Assembly: GCF_007830545.1 (NCBI RefSeq)
Contig: NZ_VLLF01000007.1
Coordinates: 62,001-126,000, forward strand
Reading direction: 5' to 3'
Length of the DNA stretch: 64,000 nt
From: Roseibium hamelinense
Lineage (GTDB): Bacteria > Pseudomonadota > Alphaproteobacteria > Rhizobiales > Stappiaceae
Under the pieces are notes generated by a model that searched no databases, was not told the DNA's origin, and was given only the letters and a program-made list of their open reading frames with translations. The position numbers and the translations under genes are program-made. How positions within the stretch are numbered: position 1 is the first letter of the stretch; every line of letters starts with the position of its first letter. This document shows, in pieces, positions 15,075-23,891 of this stretch.

Positions 15075-16985
15075 ATGCTTAGGTTTACAGGGTATTTGCT
15101 GCTTTCTATCGGCGGCGCGCTGGCAGGAATTGGAGGACAGGCTCTGGCCGGGGAAGATTTCGGTACGATTACCCTGACCATTCCGGGACGCAGCGTCAGC
15201 GTATCGTTGCCCGACGGCATGATCACGTCCAAGGGCATCGAAGACCCGTGCGTTGAAGCGGTTAGCAAGTCCGGGAAGAACCAACTTGTCGTCACCCGTG
15301 AGCTGGGGGATGACCAGGCGACTGTGCTGGTAAACGGCGATCCGGTCGATATGCGGGGCGGAGGCGAAAGACTGGCCCGCATCAGCGCAATTCGGTTGTC
15401 GCGGGATGGGTCGCTGGTTCATGTGAGAACATGGAAGAGCGGGTCAAAAACCGTCGAACTGGTGCAAGACGGCCATGTAGTCTTGTCCAGACCTGCCGGA
15501 TCGATGGTACGAGTAATTGCCTTTGACCGGACAGCGCTTACCCTGATTGTCCGGCGTCCGAATGAACCGGCGCGACTGTTGCGTTTCCAGCGATCGGAGT
15601 CCGGGCGCATCTCACAGGACCCAGAAGTGCTCTATGAGTTTGGGGGGTGTATGCCGGGATCAATGCGTAAAATCGATGGGGGATATCTGCTTCAGCTGCC
15701 GTGTCGCGCGAAGGAAGCGGACCTTTTTCGGCTCGATCTCGAAGCTCAGTCTTTGACACCCGCTTTAAGGACAGCTGGAACCGCTCGATTTGAACCCGTT
15801 GTTAAAACGGACGATCTTCGTGACAAGATCATTGTTGTGTCGGTGGAAGGCTCAGATGCTGGTCTCCACTTTTACAAGGGGGTTATGGGGCTTTTGCTCG
15901 GCCAAACCGGCGAGCCGAAATCCTGCGCATCTGATGCCGAGGGATTGCAAAGCTGGAACCAGAGTTACCGCCTGTCTGCTTTGGCCGAGCTTTACAAGAA
16001 AACAAAAGCACCGGTGTTCGCCGCCTTGGGAGAAAAGTCGATCCGAAACACGCTCGCCGCGCGCGACGCCCTTAATGACAGGGCCACCCCGGCAAATCCG
16101 AGCTGTGGTTGGAGTTCGGTCATCTACTCCGATCATCCAGAAGAGCGATTGTCGCTTCTGATCAATCAGGCAATGATCGGCAATGCACTCACCCGCAGTT
16201 GCACAAGCTTTGGCGATTGGTGTCCCGACGCTCTTCGCCGAGAAATTGCTGCACTAAGGCAGTGCCTCGCAAGCGGCTATGCAAAAAACTTCGATCAGAC
16301 TGAGGGGCTGTACCGGATCTCTCCCGAAAGTGGGTTTCGGTTCGCTGGAGAATTCGCACCTTGGAATTGGCAGGTTTCGTTTGCAGCGCTTCTTGCCGCA
16401 GCCGGCGGTCCGGATGCGGTCCGGGCGGAGGCAATTGCTGGTAAATTCTTGTCTGAATGGGAAGCGCATGAGGATGGCCCTCTCTGGCGGTATTGGCCGC
16501 TGGCCTACTATCGAGAGGCAGGTCGCACCGACGCACAGATCGCCAATCAACGGTATGAAGACATCGCTCATGCCGGCATTTCTCTGATGAGCCTTGCCGA
16601 CTTCGAAGACCTGCGGGATCAGGCACTGGCAAGAGGTGTCACGAAGCGTCTGGACTGGATCTTGGACCAAGGCTCGGAACCTCCGCGAGATCTTGATGGC
16701 TCTGGTCCGGAAGCAGCCCGGTGGGTTCCCGCTGGTGGTTGGGCTGACTTTGCCAGCCCGACTTTCATGCGGACATACGCCCGTGACATATCCGGAAGCA
16801 GGTCGGCGTCCGCCATCTACACCAATGCGCGCCTCTTTGATCCGAAGGCGCATTTCGATCTGATCCTTCGGATATGGGCCTGCGATGACACCTGTCAGGA
16901 GATCAGTGCACAGGCCTTCGATAGTGCCGGGCATTTTATGAAAAGCAATCCGTTCTTCGTCATCCGAAGCACAAACGGCATCTAG
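15075..16985 (+). CDS. Large exported protein of unknown function in polysaccharide operon
   Basis: 636 residues. A signal peptide (about 1-25, LLLSIGGALAGIGGQALAG) is visible. Residues about 30-260 are rich in short beta strands of repeating type (possible beta-propeller or jelly roll); residues about 330-580 are mostly helical with segments such as EFAPWNWQVSFAALLAAAGG and GPLWRYWPLAYYREAG that recall alpha/alpha-toroid polysaccharide lyases and epimerases. I do not recognise the family. It follows algI by 11 bp with GAGGAG before ATG 15075. Because AlgG (epimerase) and AlgL (lyase) are absent, this protein is a candidate for polymer modification or clearance. That role is inference. Confidence 0.7.
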   Translation: MLRFTGYLLLSIGGALAGIGGQALAGEDFGTITLTIPGRSVSVSLPDGMITSKGIEDPCVEAVSKSGKNQLVVTRELGDDQATVLVNGDPVDMRGGGERLARISAIRLSRDGSLVHVRTWKSGSKTVELVQDGHVVLSRPAGSMVRVIAFDRTALTLIVRRPNEPARLLRFQRSESGRISQDPEVLYEFGGCMPGSMRKIDGGYLLQLPCRAKEADLFRLDLEAQSLTPALRTAGTARFEPVVKTDDLRDKIIVVSVEGSDAGLHFYKGVMGLLLGQTGEPKSCASDAEGLQSWNQSYRLSALAELYKKTKAPVFAALGEKSIRNTLAARDALNDRATPANPSCGWSSVIYSDHPEERLSLLINQAMIGNALTRSCTSFGDWCPDALRREIAALRQCLASGYAKNFDQTEGLYRISPESGFRFAGEFAPWNWQVSFAALLAAAGGPDAVRAEAIAGKFLSEWEAHEDGPLWRYWPLAYYREAGRTDAQIANQRYEDIAHAGISLMSLADFEDLRDQALARGVTKRLDWILDQGSEPPRDLDGSGPEAARWVPAGGWADFASPTFMRTYARDISGSRSASAIYTNARLFDPKAHFDLILRIWACDDTCQEISAQAFDSAGHFMKSNPFFVIRSTNGI

Positions 16986-16988
16986 CCG

Positions 16989-17029
16989 AACCAATTGGTT
17001 GGTAGGGGGGGGTGTTTCCGCTGCGGAAA
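16989..17029. promoter_or_regulatory. Two palindromes before the sensor kinase gene
   Basis: AACCAATTGGTT (16989-17000) is a perfect 12-bp palindrome and TTTCCGC-T-GCGGAAA (17015-17029) a perfect 15-base stem-loop. They are separated by a G-run (GGGGGGGG at 17005-17012). They lie between the unknown exported protein and the kinase and may be an operator plus an attenuating hairpin. No -24/-12 promoter with correct spacing was found here. Confidence 0.35.
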
Positions 17030-17069
17030 GTGCCTTTTGCGAAGAGAACTCTTAACACTTGTGAGTACG

Positions 17070-20000
17070 ATGGCGGACAAAGACCCATTTTCTACGAAGG
17101 CTCCTCCGATGCCCGTTGCCCGTTGGATTAAAGAGGTCGCCGCCGATGCGACCTTCTGGCTTGTATTGGTTTTCCTGACCGCTTCCGCGTATGCGGCCTA
17201 TGTCTTGGCCGTTGATTTCAGCAAGGAAGCGCGGACACACGATCTGGCTGCGGCAGCCCGGGCTCAATCTGAACTGTTGACCGCCACGCGCCGATATTAC
17301 GCGCGCGAAGTTGTTGAAAAACTCTACGCTTCAAATGATGTGACTGTTTCACATGATCATGAAGGAGCAGAGCTGACCGTTCCTGCACCCGTGACCATGA
17401 CCCTTGCTTTGGAAAAAGAGCTTGCCAGCATAGGGTCGCCGAGCAGTATTCGGCTTGTCTCAAATTACCCTTTCCCATGGCGGGAAGACCGGCAGCTGGA
17501 CGCATTTGATTCAGAAGCCCTCGCTGCAGTTCTCGAAAACCCTGACCGCCCATTCGAGCGCATGGTCGAAACAGATGGCGGACCGGTGTTTCGTAGTGCA
17601 CGAGCCGTGGTCATGGATCAGTCCTGTGTCAATTGCCATAACAGCCATGGAGATTCTCCGAAAACCGATTGGGGAGTCGGGGATGTTCGCGGCATTCAAC
17701 AGGTCACGATTGCAGCAAGTGCTGCGGCGGGTCTGGAACACACTTCGCTCAACAATCTGCTGGCGCTTTTGGCCGTCGCTTTTGCGGCAGCGGCTGGGCT
17801 GAGCCTCGTACTATCCCGGCAAAGACGGCACGCCATTGAACGGGTGGCCGACCTTGCGCGGCAGGAGCAGCAGAAAAATGCTTCTCTGAAGCAGGCAACC
17901 GCCCGCGCCGAAGCTGGCGAAGCCCAGGTGGCTGCCATCATTGAAACCATGCTCGACGGGCTAGTGACGATAGATCCGTCCGGCGAAATCAAGACTGCGA
18001 ACCGGGCTGCTCTTGCCATGTTTGCAGCGGGCAGGTCGGAGGAAGTCATCGGCAAACCGATATGTGATTTTTTACCCGAAACCAAAGGTCTCGATGCGCC
18101 GTTCAACTGTTGCGGCCAGTCAGCCGAAGGCAGCGCTCTCAAGGCCACGGGCGAACGCCAGGAAATGACTGCACGCCAACTTAACGGGCGGGAGTACCCT
18201 GTTGAAGTTGCGATCTCTGAATTGCAGACTAACGGCCTGCATGTTCACACCGCTATCTTGCGCGATCTCACGGAGGAAAAGGCTGCGGCTGAAAAGCTGC
18301 GTCAAGCTGAAACCCGCTTGCTGGACGCCATTGAATCCCTGCCTGATGGCTTTGTCCTTTATGACAAGGACGATCGGCTCGTCATGTGTAACTCCAAATA
18401 CCGTGAATTTTATTCGCGCAGCGCCGACCTCATTCAAACAGGTCAAAAATTTGAGGACATTATTCGGCGAGGGGCGACACGCGGGCAGTACGCCCCCTCC
18501 AATCAGGTGATTGAAGACTGGATTGAGATGCGGATGGAGCATCATCGCAATCCCGGTGAACCCATGGAACAGCTGCTGGATGATGGACGGTGGTTGCGGG
18601 TGATCGAGTCGCGCACAAGTGAGGGTGGCCTTGTTGGTTTCCGCGTTGACATTACGGAGCTGAAAGAACGAGAAGAAGACCTGAAACAGAGTCAGGATCT
18701 TCTTCGTAATGTGGTCGATGCCTCGTTCGATGGTGTGATTGTGATGGATGGTCACGGCGTTGTTGTCGACTACAGCCCATCGGCGGCAGAAGTCTTTGGC
18801 TGGCAGCCGGACGAAATCATCGGCAAACATATGTCGTCCTATGTGATACCGGAACGGTACCGAGGGATGCATGACAATGGTTTGAAAAAATTCCTCGAGA
18901 CAGGAGAAGGCCCTGTCATTGGCAAACGGATAGAAATTGAAGGCCTGCACAAGGAGGGCCATGAAATCATTGTCGAGCTTGCGATACGCCACACCGAAGG
19001 CCAAACCGGTCCTCTTTTTCTCGGTTATGTGCGAGACATCACCGAACGCAAGGCGGCTGATGATGCCCTGCGAGAGGCGAAGGAACGGGCTGAAATCGCC
19101 AATGAGGCAAAAGCCAGGTTCCTGGCAATGATGAGCCACGAAATCCGGACGCCGCTCAACGGCGTCCTTGGGATCTTGAGTTTGTTGCGCGATACAAACC
19201 TTGAGCCCGAACAAAAACTCTATGTGCGCACTGCGCGTGAATCCGGCCGTGCTCTCCTTGAACTCATCAACGACATACTCGACTACACCAAGCTAGAAGC
19301 CGGCCGTATGGAGTTGGATGAGACACCGTGCCGCCTGCACAAGGTGCTCTACGGGATTGTCGATCTCTTCACTCCGATTGCGCGCGAAAAGAACCTTGAG
19401 TTGACGCTTGATTACCCGCGATCTGTGCCGACAAATGTGATCGCAGATGCCGGACGTTTGCGGCAGATCGTACTCAATCTCGTCTCGAACGCGCTCAAGT
19501 TTACCGATATGGGCTCGGTTCAAGTGCAGGTACGTGTCGAAAGCACAAACAAGGAGATTGCGACCTTCGTGATTTCTGTTGTTGATACCGGCATCGGTAT
19601 TCCACAGGACAAGCACGACATGTTGTTCGGCGACTTCGTGACCGTCGATTCAAACTACACACGAAAGGCGGGCGGCAGCGGTTTGGGGCTCGCAATTTGC
19701 CGTCAGCTGGCCGGCCTGATGAAGGGTGAGATTACCTTCGACAGCACTCCGGGAGCAGGCAGCACGTTTCGATTTATTGTCCCGATCCGCCTCGCGACAG
19801 CTGAGGAGATGCCTCCTGCAACCGGCTCGGCAGGCCGTGAGGACTTACCCCTCGGTGTTCGTGTGCTCTTGGCTGAGGACAACGCGACCAACCAGATTGT
19901 CGTCGGTCACGCTCTGGAAAATGTCGGCTGCGATGTCGATATCGCCAACCATGGCCGGGAGGCGGTCAAGTTCGCCGAAACGCGGGATTATGATTGCATC

Positions 20001-20633
20001 TTGATGGACATTTCCATGCCGGAGATGGACGGCATTGAGGCGACTGCCCGAATTCGCTCGAACCCGCGCAACCAGAATACGCCGATCATTGCTCTTACCG
20101 CATATTCGCTGCGTGGCGATCGGGAAAAATTCTTGAAATCCGGCATGGATGACTTTCTGTCGAAGCCAGTCGAAAAGGACGATCTGATCGCGATGATCAC
20201 CCGCCATGTGGCACCGCAAGAAGGTGTTGTTGCGACCCTGCCACCAAACGAGGCAGGCGATCCGAGCACTAGCCTTGAAGCCGCTGAAGAAATCCTGGCA
20301 AACATGCCGGAGGAAATACAGGAAAAGCTTCTGACCCAGTTCTATAGCGACATTAAGACTCGCTCCGACGATGCCGCTGGGGCGCTCGACAACGGCAATC
20401 TGGTTGCTCTTGAAAGGGCCACCCACGCGATCAAGAGCGTCGCTGGAACTTTTGGAGCCACGGAACTTGCGGAAATCGCGGCGCGGGTTAACCAGCTGTC
20501 TCGCGATGACAAACACCGCCAGGCGATGGATAGCGTCAGCGAACTTTTGACTGCGAGCAACACAACCCTTGCGCAGGTCAGTACATTGGCGGCTAAGATG
20601 GGTATCAAGCTCGGATCTACCGATTTAAATTAG
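17070..20633 (+). CDS. Hybrid sensor histidine kinase with c-type haem (DUF3365/Tll0287-like) sensor
   Basis: 1187 residues. Membrane helix 1 at about 26-47; periplasmic DUF3365-like domain with the haem-attachment motif C186-V-N-C189-H190 in QSCVNCHNSHGDSPKTDWG; helix 2 at about 225-245; three PAS-like domains (about 290-400, 410-525, 535-665); HisKA with H690 (FLAMMSHEIRTPLNGVLGIL); HATPase about 800-910; receiver with D980 (CILMDISMPEMDG); Hpt with H1119 (ATHAIKSVAGTFG). The phosphate probably travels H690, D980, H1119 and on to the regulator encoded 25 bp downstream. The haem domain suggests sensing of redox state or a small gas. ATG 17070 chosen; GTG 17061 is possible. Its place inside the polysaccharide cluster implies control of these genes, in the role KinB has in Pseudomonas, though the architecture differs. 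Confidence 0.92.
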   Translation: MADKDPFSTKAPPMPVARWIKEVAADATFWLVLVFLTASAYAAYVLAVDFSKEARTHDLAAAARAQSELLTATRRYYAREVVEKLYASNDVTVSHDHEGAELTVPAPVTMTLALEKELASIGSPSSIRLVSNYPFPWREDRQLDAFDSEALAAVLENPDRPFERMVETDGGPVFRSARAVVMDQSCVNCHNSHGDSPKTDWGVGDVRGIQQVTIAASAAAGLEHTSLNNLLALLAVAFAAAAGLSLVLSRQRRHAIERVADLARQEQQKNASLKQATARAEAGEAQVAAIIETMLDGLVTIDPSGEIKTANRAALAMFAAGRSEEVIGKPICDFLPETKGLDAPFNCCGQSAEGSALKATGERQEMTARQLNGREYPVEVAISELQTNGLHVHTAILRDLTEEKAAAEKLRQAETRLLDAIESLPDGFVLYDKDDRLVMCNSKYREFYSRSADLIQTGQKFEDIIRRGATRGQYAPSNQVIEDWIEMRMEHHRNPGEPMEQLLDDGRWLRVIESRTSEGGLVGFRVDITELKEREEDLKQSQDLLRNVVDASFDGVIVMDGHGVVVDYSPSAAEVFGWQPDEIIGKHMSSYVIPERYRGMHDNGLKKFLETGEGPVIGKRIEIEGLHKEGHEIIVELAIRHTEGQTGPLFLGYVRDITERKAADDALREAKERAEIANEAKARFLAMMSHEIRTPLNGVLGILSLLRDTNLEPEQKLYVRTARESGRALLELINDILDYTKLEAGRMELDETPCRLHKVLYGIVDLFTPIAREKNLELTLDYPRSVPTNVIADAGRLRQIVLNLVSNALKFTDMGSVQVQVRVESTNKEIATFVISVVDTGIGIPQDKHDMLFGDFVTVDSNYTRKAGGSGLGLAICRQLAGLMKGEITFDSTPGAGSTFRFIVPIRLATAEEMPPATGSAGREDLPLGVRVLLAEDNATNQIVVGHALENVGCDVDIANHGREAVKFAETRDYDCILMDISMPEMDGIEATARIRSNPRNQNTPIIALTAYSLRGDREKFLKSGMDDFLSKPVEKDDLIAMITRHVAPQEGVVATLPPNEAGDPSTSLEAAEEILANMPEEIQEKLLTQFYSDIKTRSDDAAGALDNGNLVALERATHAIKSVAGTFGATELAEIAARVNQLSRDDKHRQAMDSVSELLTASNTTLAQVSTLAAKMGIKLGSTDLN

Positions 20634-20658
20634 ACATCCTGTCCAAAGGATTGCCGCC

Positions 20659-22095
20659 TTGAAGGTTTTGATTGTCGAAGACGCTCTGTCGCTGGCCACT
20701 GTTTACGGCCACCATTTGTCCAAAGCCGGCATGGACACTGCACATGTCGAAACCGGCAAGGAGGCGCTGGCCAAACTGCGCAAAGGTGGCTTCAGCGTGG
20801 TGATCCTGGATCTTCAGCTGCCGGATATGAATGGTTTGGAGGTGCTGAATACAATCCGCGAAGAGCAGCTGCCCGTGACCGTTGTGGTCGTCACGAGTTC
20901 CGGTTCAATCAAGGTCGCCGTCGAGGCCATGCAGGCCGGGGCCTATGATTTCCTCGTCAAACCTGTGGCAGAGGAGCGGCTGATCACCACGGCAAAAAAT
21001 GCTCTGGAACGCGAAACACTCACTGAAGTGGTCGCTGAAGTTCAAAAAAATTCCATCAGCGGCAAGACGCAAAACGGGTTTGTCGGCTCCTCTCTGGCGA
21101 TGACTGCGGTTTACCGGATGATTGAGAGTGTCGCTCGCTCCAATGCGGCCGTTTTCATCACCGGAGAGAGCGGGACGGGCAAGGAAGTGTGCGCAGAAGC
21201 GATCCACAAATCCAGCCCGCGCTCCAAACGGCCGTTTGTTCCACTGAATTGCGCTGCGATCCCGAAAGACTTGATAGAGTCGGAGATCTTCGGCCACGTG
21301 AAAGGTGCCTTTACTGGAGCGACGTCCGACCGGGATGGTGCCGCCTCGCGGGCGGACGGAGGTACTTTGTTTCTGGACGAGATCTGCGAGCTGGAACTGA
21401 GCCTTCAGGCCAAGCTTCTGCGGTTTCTTCAAAGCAGCACCGTGCAAAAGGTCGGCAGCGACACCTTGAAAAAGGCCGATGTCCGGATCGTATGCGCGAC
21501 CAACCGAGATCCTTTGGAGGAAGTCGAAGCCGGTCGTTTTCGCGAAGACTTGTACTACCGGCTGCATGTCCTGCCGATTTCACTGCCGCCGCTACGTGCC
21601 CGAGGCGCCGATATCCTTGAACTCGCCCGGTATTTTCTGAGCAAGTTCGCAAAAGAAGAGGGAAAGAGCTTTGATGGGTTTTCGGTCGAGGCGGAGGAGG
21701 TCCTCCTGGCTCATCCCTGGCCGGGCAATGTGCGAGAAATGCAGAACGCAATCCGAAATCTCGTGGTCCTGAACGAGGGACCAACAATTGAGGTCGACAT
21801 GCTTGGCGGACTGCAAATGCGAAAGCCTGCAGGCAGTCAATTGAATCCCGTTCAGGCCCGGCCCGCAGAATCGATCTTGCGACCTACCGAACCCAGCGAA
21901 GGTGGATGGCCGCGCCTGACACTGTCATTGGGCCAACCATTTGAAGTGCTGGAGCGTCAGATCATTGAAGCGACAATCGATGCCTGTGGCGGAAGCTTGC
22001 CGAAAACAGCAAGAACGCTTCAAGTAAGTCCATCAACGCTTTACCGCAAAAAGGAAGTCTGGGCGGCTGAAGAGGGCGATGGTCCGAAAGATTGA
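20659..22095 (+). CDS. NtrC-family sigma-54 response regulator
   Basis: 478 residues. Receiver domain 1-120 with phospho-acceptor D51 (VVILDLQLPDMNG); AAA+ domain about 145-385 with Walker A GESGTGKE (about 169-176), the sigma-54 contact loop GAFTGA (about 216-221) and GGTLFLDEI Walker B; C-terminal Fis-type HTH (KTARTLQVSPSTLYRKKEVW). It should activate sigma-54 promoters by ATP-driven remodelling. The start is TTG 20659 with AAGGA upstream; no ATG exists nearby. It forms an operon with the haem kinase and lies among several sigma-54-like promoters, so it is the likely activator of the polysaccharide regulon (compare AlgB, LuxO). Direct target binding is inference. Confidence 0.93.
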   Translation: MKVLIVEDALSLATVYGHHLSKAGMDTAHVETGKEALAKLRKGGFSVVILDLQLPDMNGLEVLNTIREEQLPVTVVVVTSSGSIKVAVEAMQAGAYDFLVKPVAEERLITTAKNALERETLTEVVAEVQKNSISGKTQNGFVGSSLAMTAVYRMIESVARSNAAVFITGESGTGKEVCAEAIHKSSPRSKRPFVPLNCAAIPKDLIESEIFGHVKGAFTGATSDRDGAASRADGGTLFLDEICELELSLQAKLLRFLQSSTVQKVGSDTLKKADVRIVCATNRDPLEEVEAGRFREDLYYRLHVLPISLPPLRARGADILELARYFLSKFAKEEGKSFDGFSVEAEEVLLAHPWPGNVREMQNAIRNLVVLNEGPTIEVDMLGGLQMRKPAGSQLNPVQARPAESILRPTEPSEGGWPRLTLSLGQPFEVLERQIIEATIDACGGSLPKTARTLQVSPSTLYRKKEVWAAEEGDGPKD

Positions 22096-22105
22096 CCGCC
22101 TTGTT

Positions 22106-22681
22106 TCAACGGCTTGCAAGCAGGCTTTCCGCTAGCCCAAAAGCTGCAACATGCGATGCGATCGGCACACGTCCCTCCAGGACCGCTTTGCGAAAGCGTG
22201 AACGGGGCATGGTCACTACGGTTGATGTCTCCAGGTCGCCCGAATTGGGCAGGCCAAACTGAATAACGTTTGTGGCGACGTGAATATGAGCTGTCGCCAC
22301 CTTCTGATTTCCGTGCACCACAAGCTGCCGCTCCGGCAGCCACAAGCCGCCGCCGTAACCGGTTTCCTCGAGGAGTTCGCGGCGGGCGGCGAATTCAGGG
22401 GATTCACCAGGTTCTACCTGACCGCCGGGAAGTGTGAGGCAGACTTGACCAACACCATGTTTATACTGCTCCAAAACCAACAGCTCGTCATTTTCGTTGA
22501 CGGCGAAAATCGCTGAAAACGAGGGTAGCTCGACTTGGTAGTAGTCATCGATGATGCGGTCGCAGGGCAGCTGTACCGACTGACGGGACACCAGCAGCCG
22601 GTGTCCTGCCTCAAACACCTTTTGAGAGCCCAAAAGCTGCCATACATCCTGTGATAGCCGGCGATCCAGAGTATCTGCCAT
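22106..22681 (-). CDS. Nudix hydrolase
   Basis: 191 residues. A clear Nudix box, GGQVEPGESPEFAARRELLE followed by ETG, matches GX5EX7REUXEEXGU at about residues 85-107. The layout (N-terminal beta domain, then Nudix fold) resembles ADP-ribose/GDP-mannose type pyrophosphatases. It starts 1 bp after the HAD-like gene and has GGAG before ATG 22681, so both form one transcript from the sigma-54-like promoter at 23585. Hydrolysis of a sugar nucleotide such as GDP-mannose would fit the context but is not shown. Convergent with the NtrC-type gene. Confidence 0.85.
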   Translation of the reverse strand: MADTLDRRLSQDVWQLLGSQKVFEAGHRLLVSRQSVQLPCDRIIDDYYQVELPSFSAIFAVNENDELLVLEQYKHGVGQVCLTLPGGQVEPGESPEFAARRELLEETGYGGGLWLPERQLVVHGNQKVATAHIHVATNVIQFGLPNSGDLETSTVVTMPRSRFRKAVLEGRVPIASHVAAFGLAESLLASR

Positions 22682-22682
22682 C

Positions 22683-23525
22683 TTAAAGCTCCAAAAGGTC
22701 AAGAAGGGCATTTGGCAGCGCCGGCTCAGCGCAGTCGTGACGACGCTCTTCATATTTCAGGAGCTGTGCCAGATCGGACGGACCATTCACTTCGGCGATA
22801 AGGTCTTGGGGCTGCAGGCCTGCTGCCATGTCAGCGGCATAACCGGCCAGTGAGCTGGGGCGGAAATACCCTAAGATGCGTCCTTCGGGATGATCGGCTT
22901 TGATCCCTGTAAGTGTCGAACGTGCTGAAAAATTCCTATGTGTGATCAGCAGGCTGGTCATGCCATCCCGGCAGATCTGATAATCAGGAAACCGTGCTGT
23001 GAACTCGTGAACGATGTTCGCCAGTTCGCTATGTGTGTTTTCCCACCTGAGATAGGCCTGGCGCTCACGCACAGTTGCGCGTTGCCCGGGAATATCCAGC
23101 CGCAAGGAAGCCGGGCCAACATCGAGGAGGGGCGCTTTTTTATCAGGGTAAGTGCTTCGTTGAACGACCTGCGCCATGAATTCATAAAGGCTGTCACGGA
23201 ACAGATGATCCTCCTGATGCACTGGTTGATCCGTCTTCCAGATCTCTGCACCTGATGCGGCATAGATCCCGGCGGCGACACATCGCACGTGTTCCGGCAA
23301 CGTCCGCAAAACCACATGATAGCCGTAGCTGGTGACGATGTAGCAGGGATGTTTCTCGGCAAAGTCGGTGACATACTGCTCAAGGCCCGGGTCCATCCGG
23401 CCATGAACCGAAGGGACAAGTGCTTCCAGGTCAAAAAGGTATAGGTCTTGTCCTGTTCCGGCAATCTTGACCGGAACAGGTCCATGGGCGCCATCAATTC
23501 CGGCCGTGATTTTCTCAATCCGCAT
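22683..23525 (-). CDS. HAD-superfamily protein resembling eukaryotic-type phosphomannomutase, degenerate motifs
   Basis: 280 residues. The overall plan looks like eukaryotic-type PMM (HAD class IIB): a start motif LYLFDLEALVP where PMM has LFDxDGTLTP, a cap region GPASLRLDIPGQRATVRERQ similar to the PMM stretch with NVSPIGR and ER, and a late ILGYFRPSSLAGYAAD where PMM has FFGDKTMPGGND. D32 is kept, but the second Asp is Glu (E34) and the GD metal site has become GY, so activity as a phosphomutase is doubtful. ATG 23525 has GGAAG upstream. Placed divergent from algD and next to a Nudix gene. It could be a pseudo-enzyme or an altered phosphatase; similarity was judged by eye. Confidence 0.5.
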   Translation of the reverse strand: MRIEKITAGIDGAHGPVPVKIAGTGQDLYLFDLEALVPSVHGRMDPGLEQYVTDFAEKHPCYIVTSYGYHVVLRTLPEHVRCVAAGIYAASGAEIWKTDQPVHQEDHLFRDSLYEFMAQVVQRSTYPDKKAPLLDVGPASLRLDIPGQRATVRERQAYLRWENTHSELANIVHEFTARFPDYQICRDGMTSLLITHRNFSARSTLTGIKADHPEGRILGYFRPSSLAGYAADMAAGLQPQDLIAEVNGPSDLAQLLKYEERRHDCAEPALPNALLDLLEL

Positions 23526-23570
23526 GTCGCTTCCTTTCAAGGGGTGAGGACGGTGACTGAACCTCACAAC

Positions 23571-23585
23571 GCAATGCGCTTGCCA
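23571..23585 (-). promoter_or_regulatory. Sigma-54 promoter candidate for HAD-Nudix pair
   Basis: Minus strand TGGCAAGCGCATTGC: GG at 23583-23584, GC at 23571-23572, exact 10-bp spacing and TTGC at -12. Predicted start near 23559, about 35 bases upstream of ATG 23525. This puts the divergent pair under the same sigma factor as algD. Confidence 0.6.
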
Positions 23586-23704
23586 AATGCCGGAGTTTTT
23601 CGGGGTATTGATTTAAGATGTTGAATTTATTTGCATAAATAGCCCCTGAAAACATCTGTCTTATTCTGTTCGTTCAGCAAATCAGAACGATTTTGCAAAA
23701 CCAA

Positions 23705-23720
23705 CTTTCGTTTTCGCGAA
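23705..23720 (-). promoter_or_regulatory. Candidate activator site for HAD-Nudix promoter
   Basis: Minus strand TTCGCGAAAACGAAAG, a looser match (11 of 16) to the algD activator motif, about 120 bp upstream of the minus-strand -24 element. Confidence 0.25.
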
Positions 23721-23821
23721 GCGACAAGATGCTCAGCTTACAATGCCTGCGCAGGACCTTTAAAATACACACACCCTCGTCAGAGAGACCCGCCCGGCAC
23801 GCTGAACAGCTTGATACCGGA

Positions 23822-23860
23822 TTTGCGAATTCAAAAAGATCGAGTTTGCGAAACTGGAAA
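23822..23860 (+). promoter_or_regulatory. Tandem candidate activator sites upstream of algD
   Basis: TTTGCGAATTCAAAAA (23822-23837) and TTTGCGAAACTGGAAA (23845-23860), 23 bp apart start to start, i.e. about two helical turns, as expected for cooperative binding of an NtrC-type activator. They are 76-115 bp upstream of the -24 GG. Confidence 0.5.
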
Positions 23861-23891
23861 AAAGCCGCGTAGGTCTAAAACGGCGAAATGT

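Noticed and set aside
17025..17040. Possible -24/-12 promoter before the kinase gene
   Set aside because: GG and GC are separated by 12 instead of 10 bases, which sigma-54 does not tolerate.
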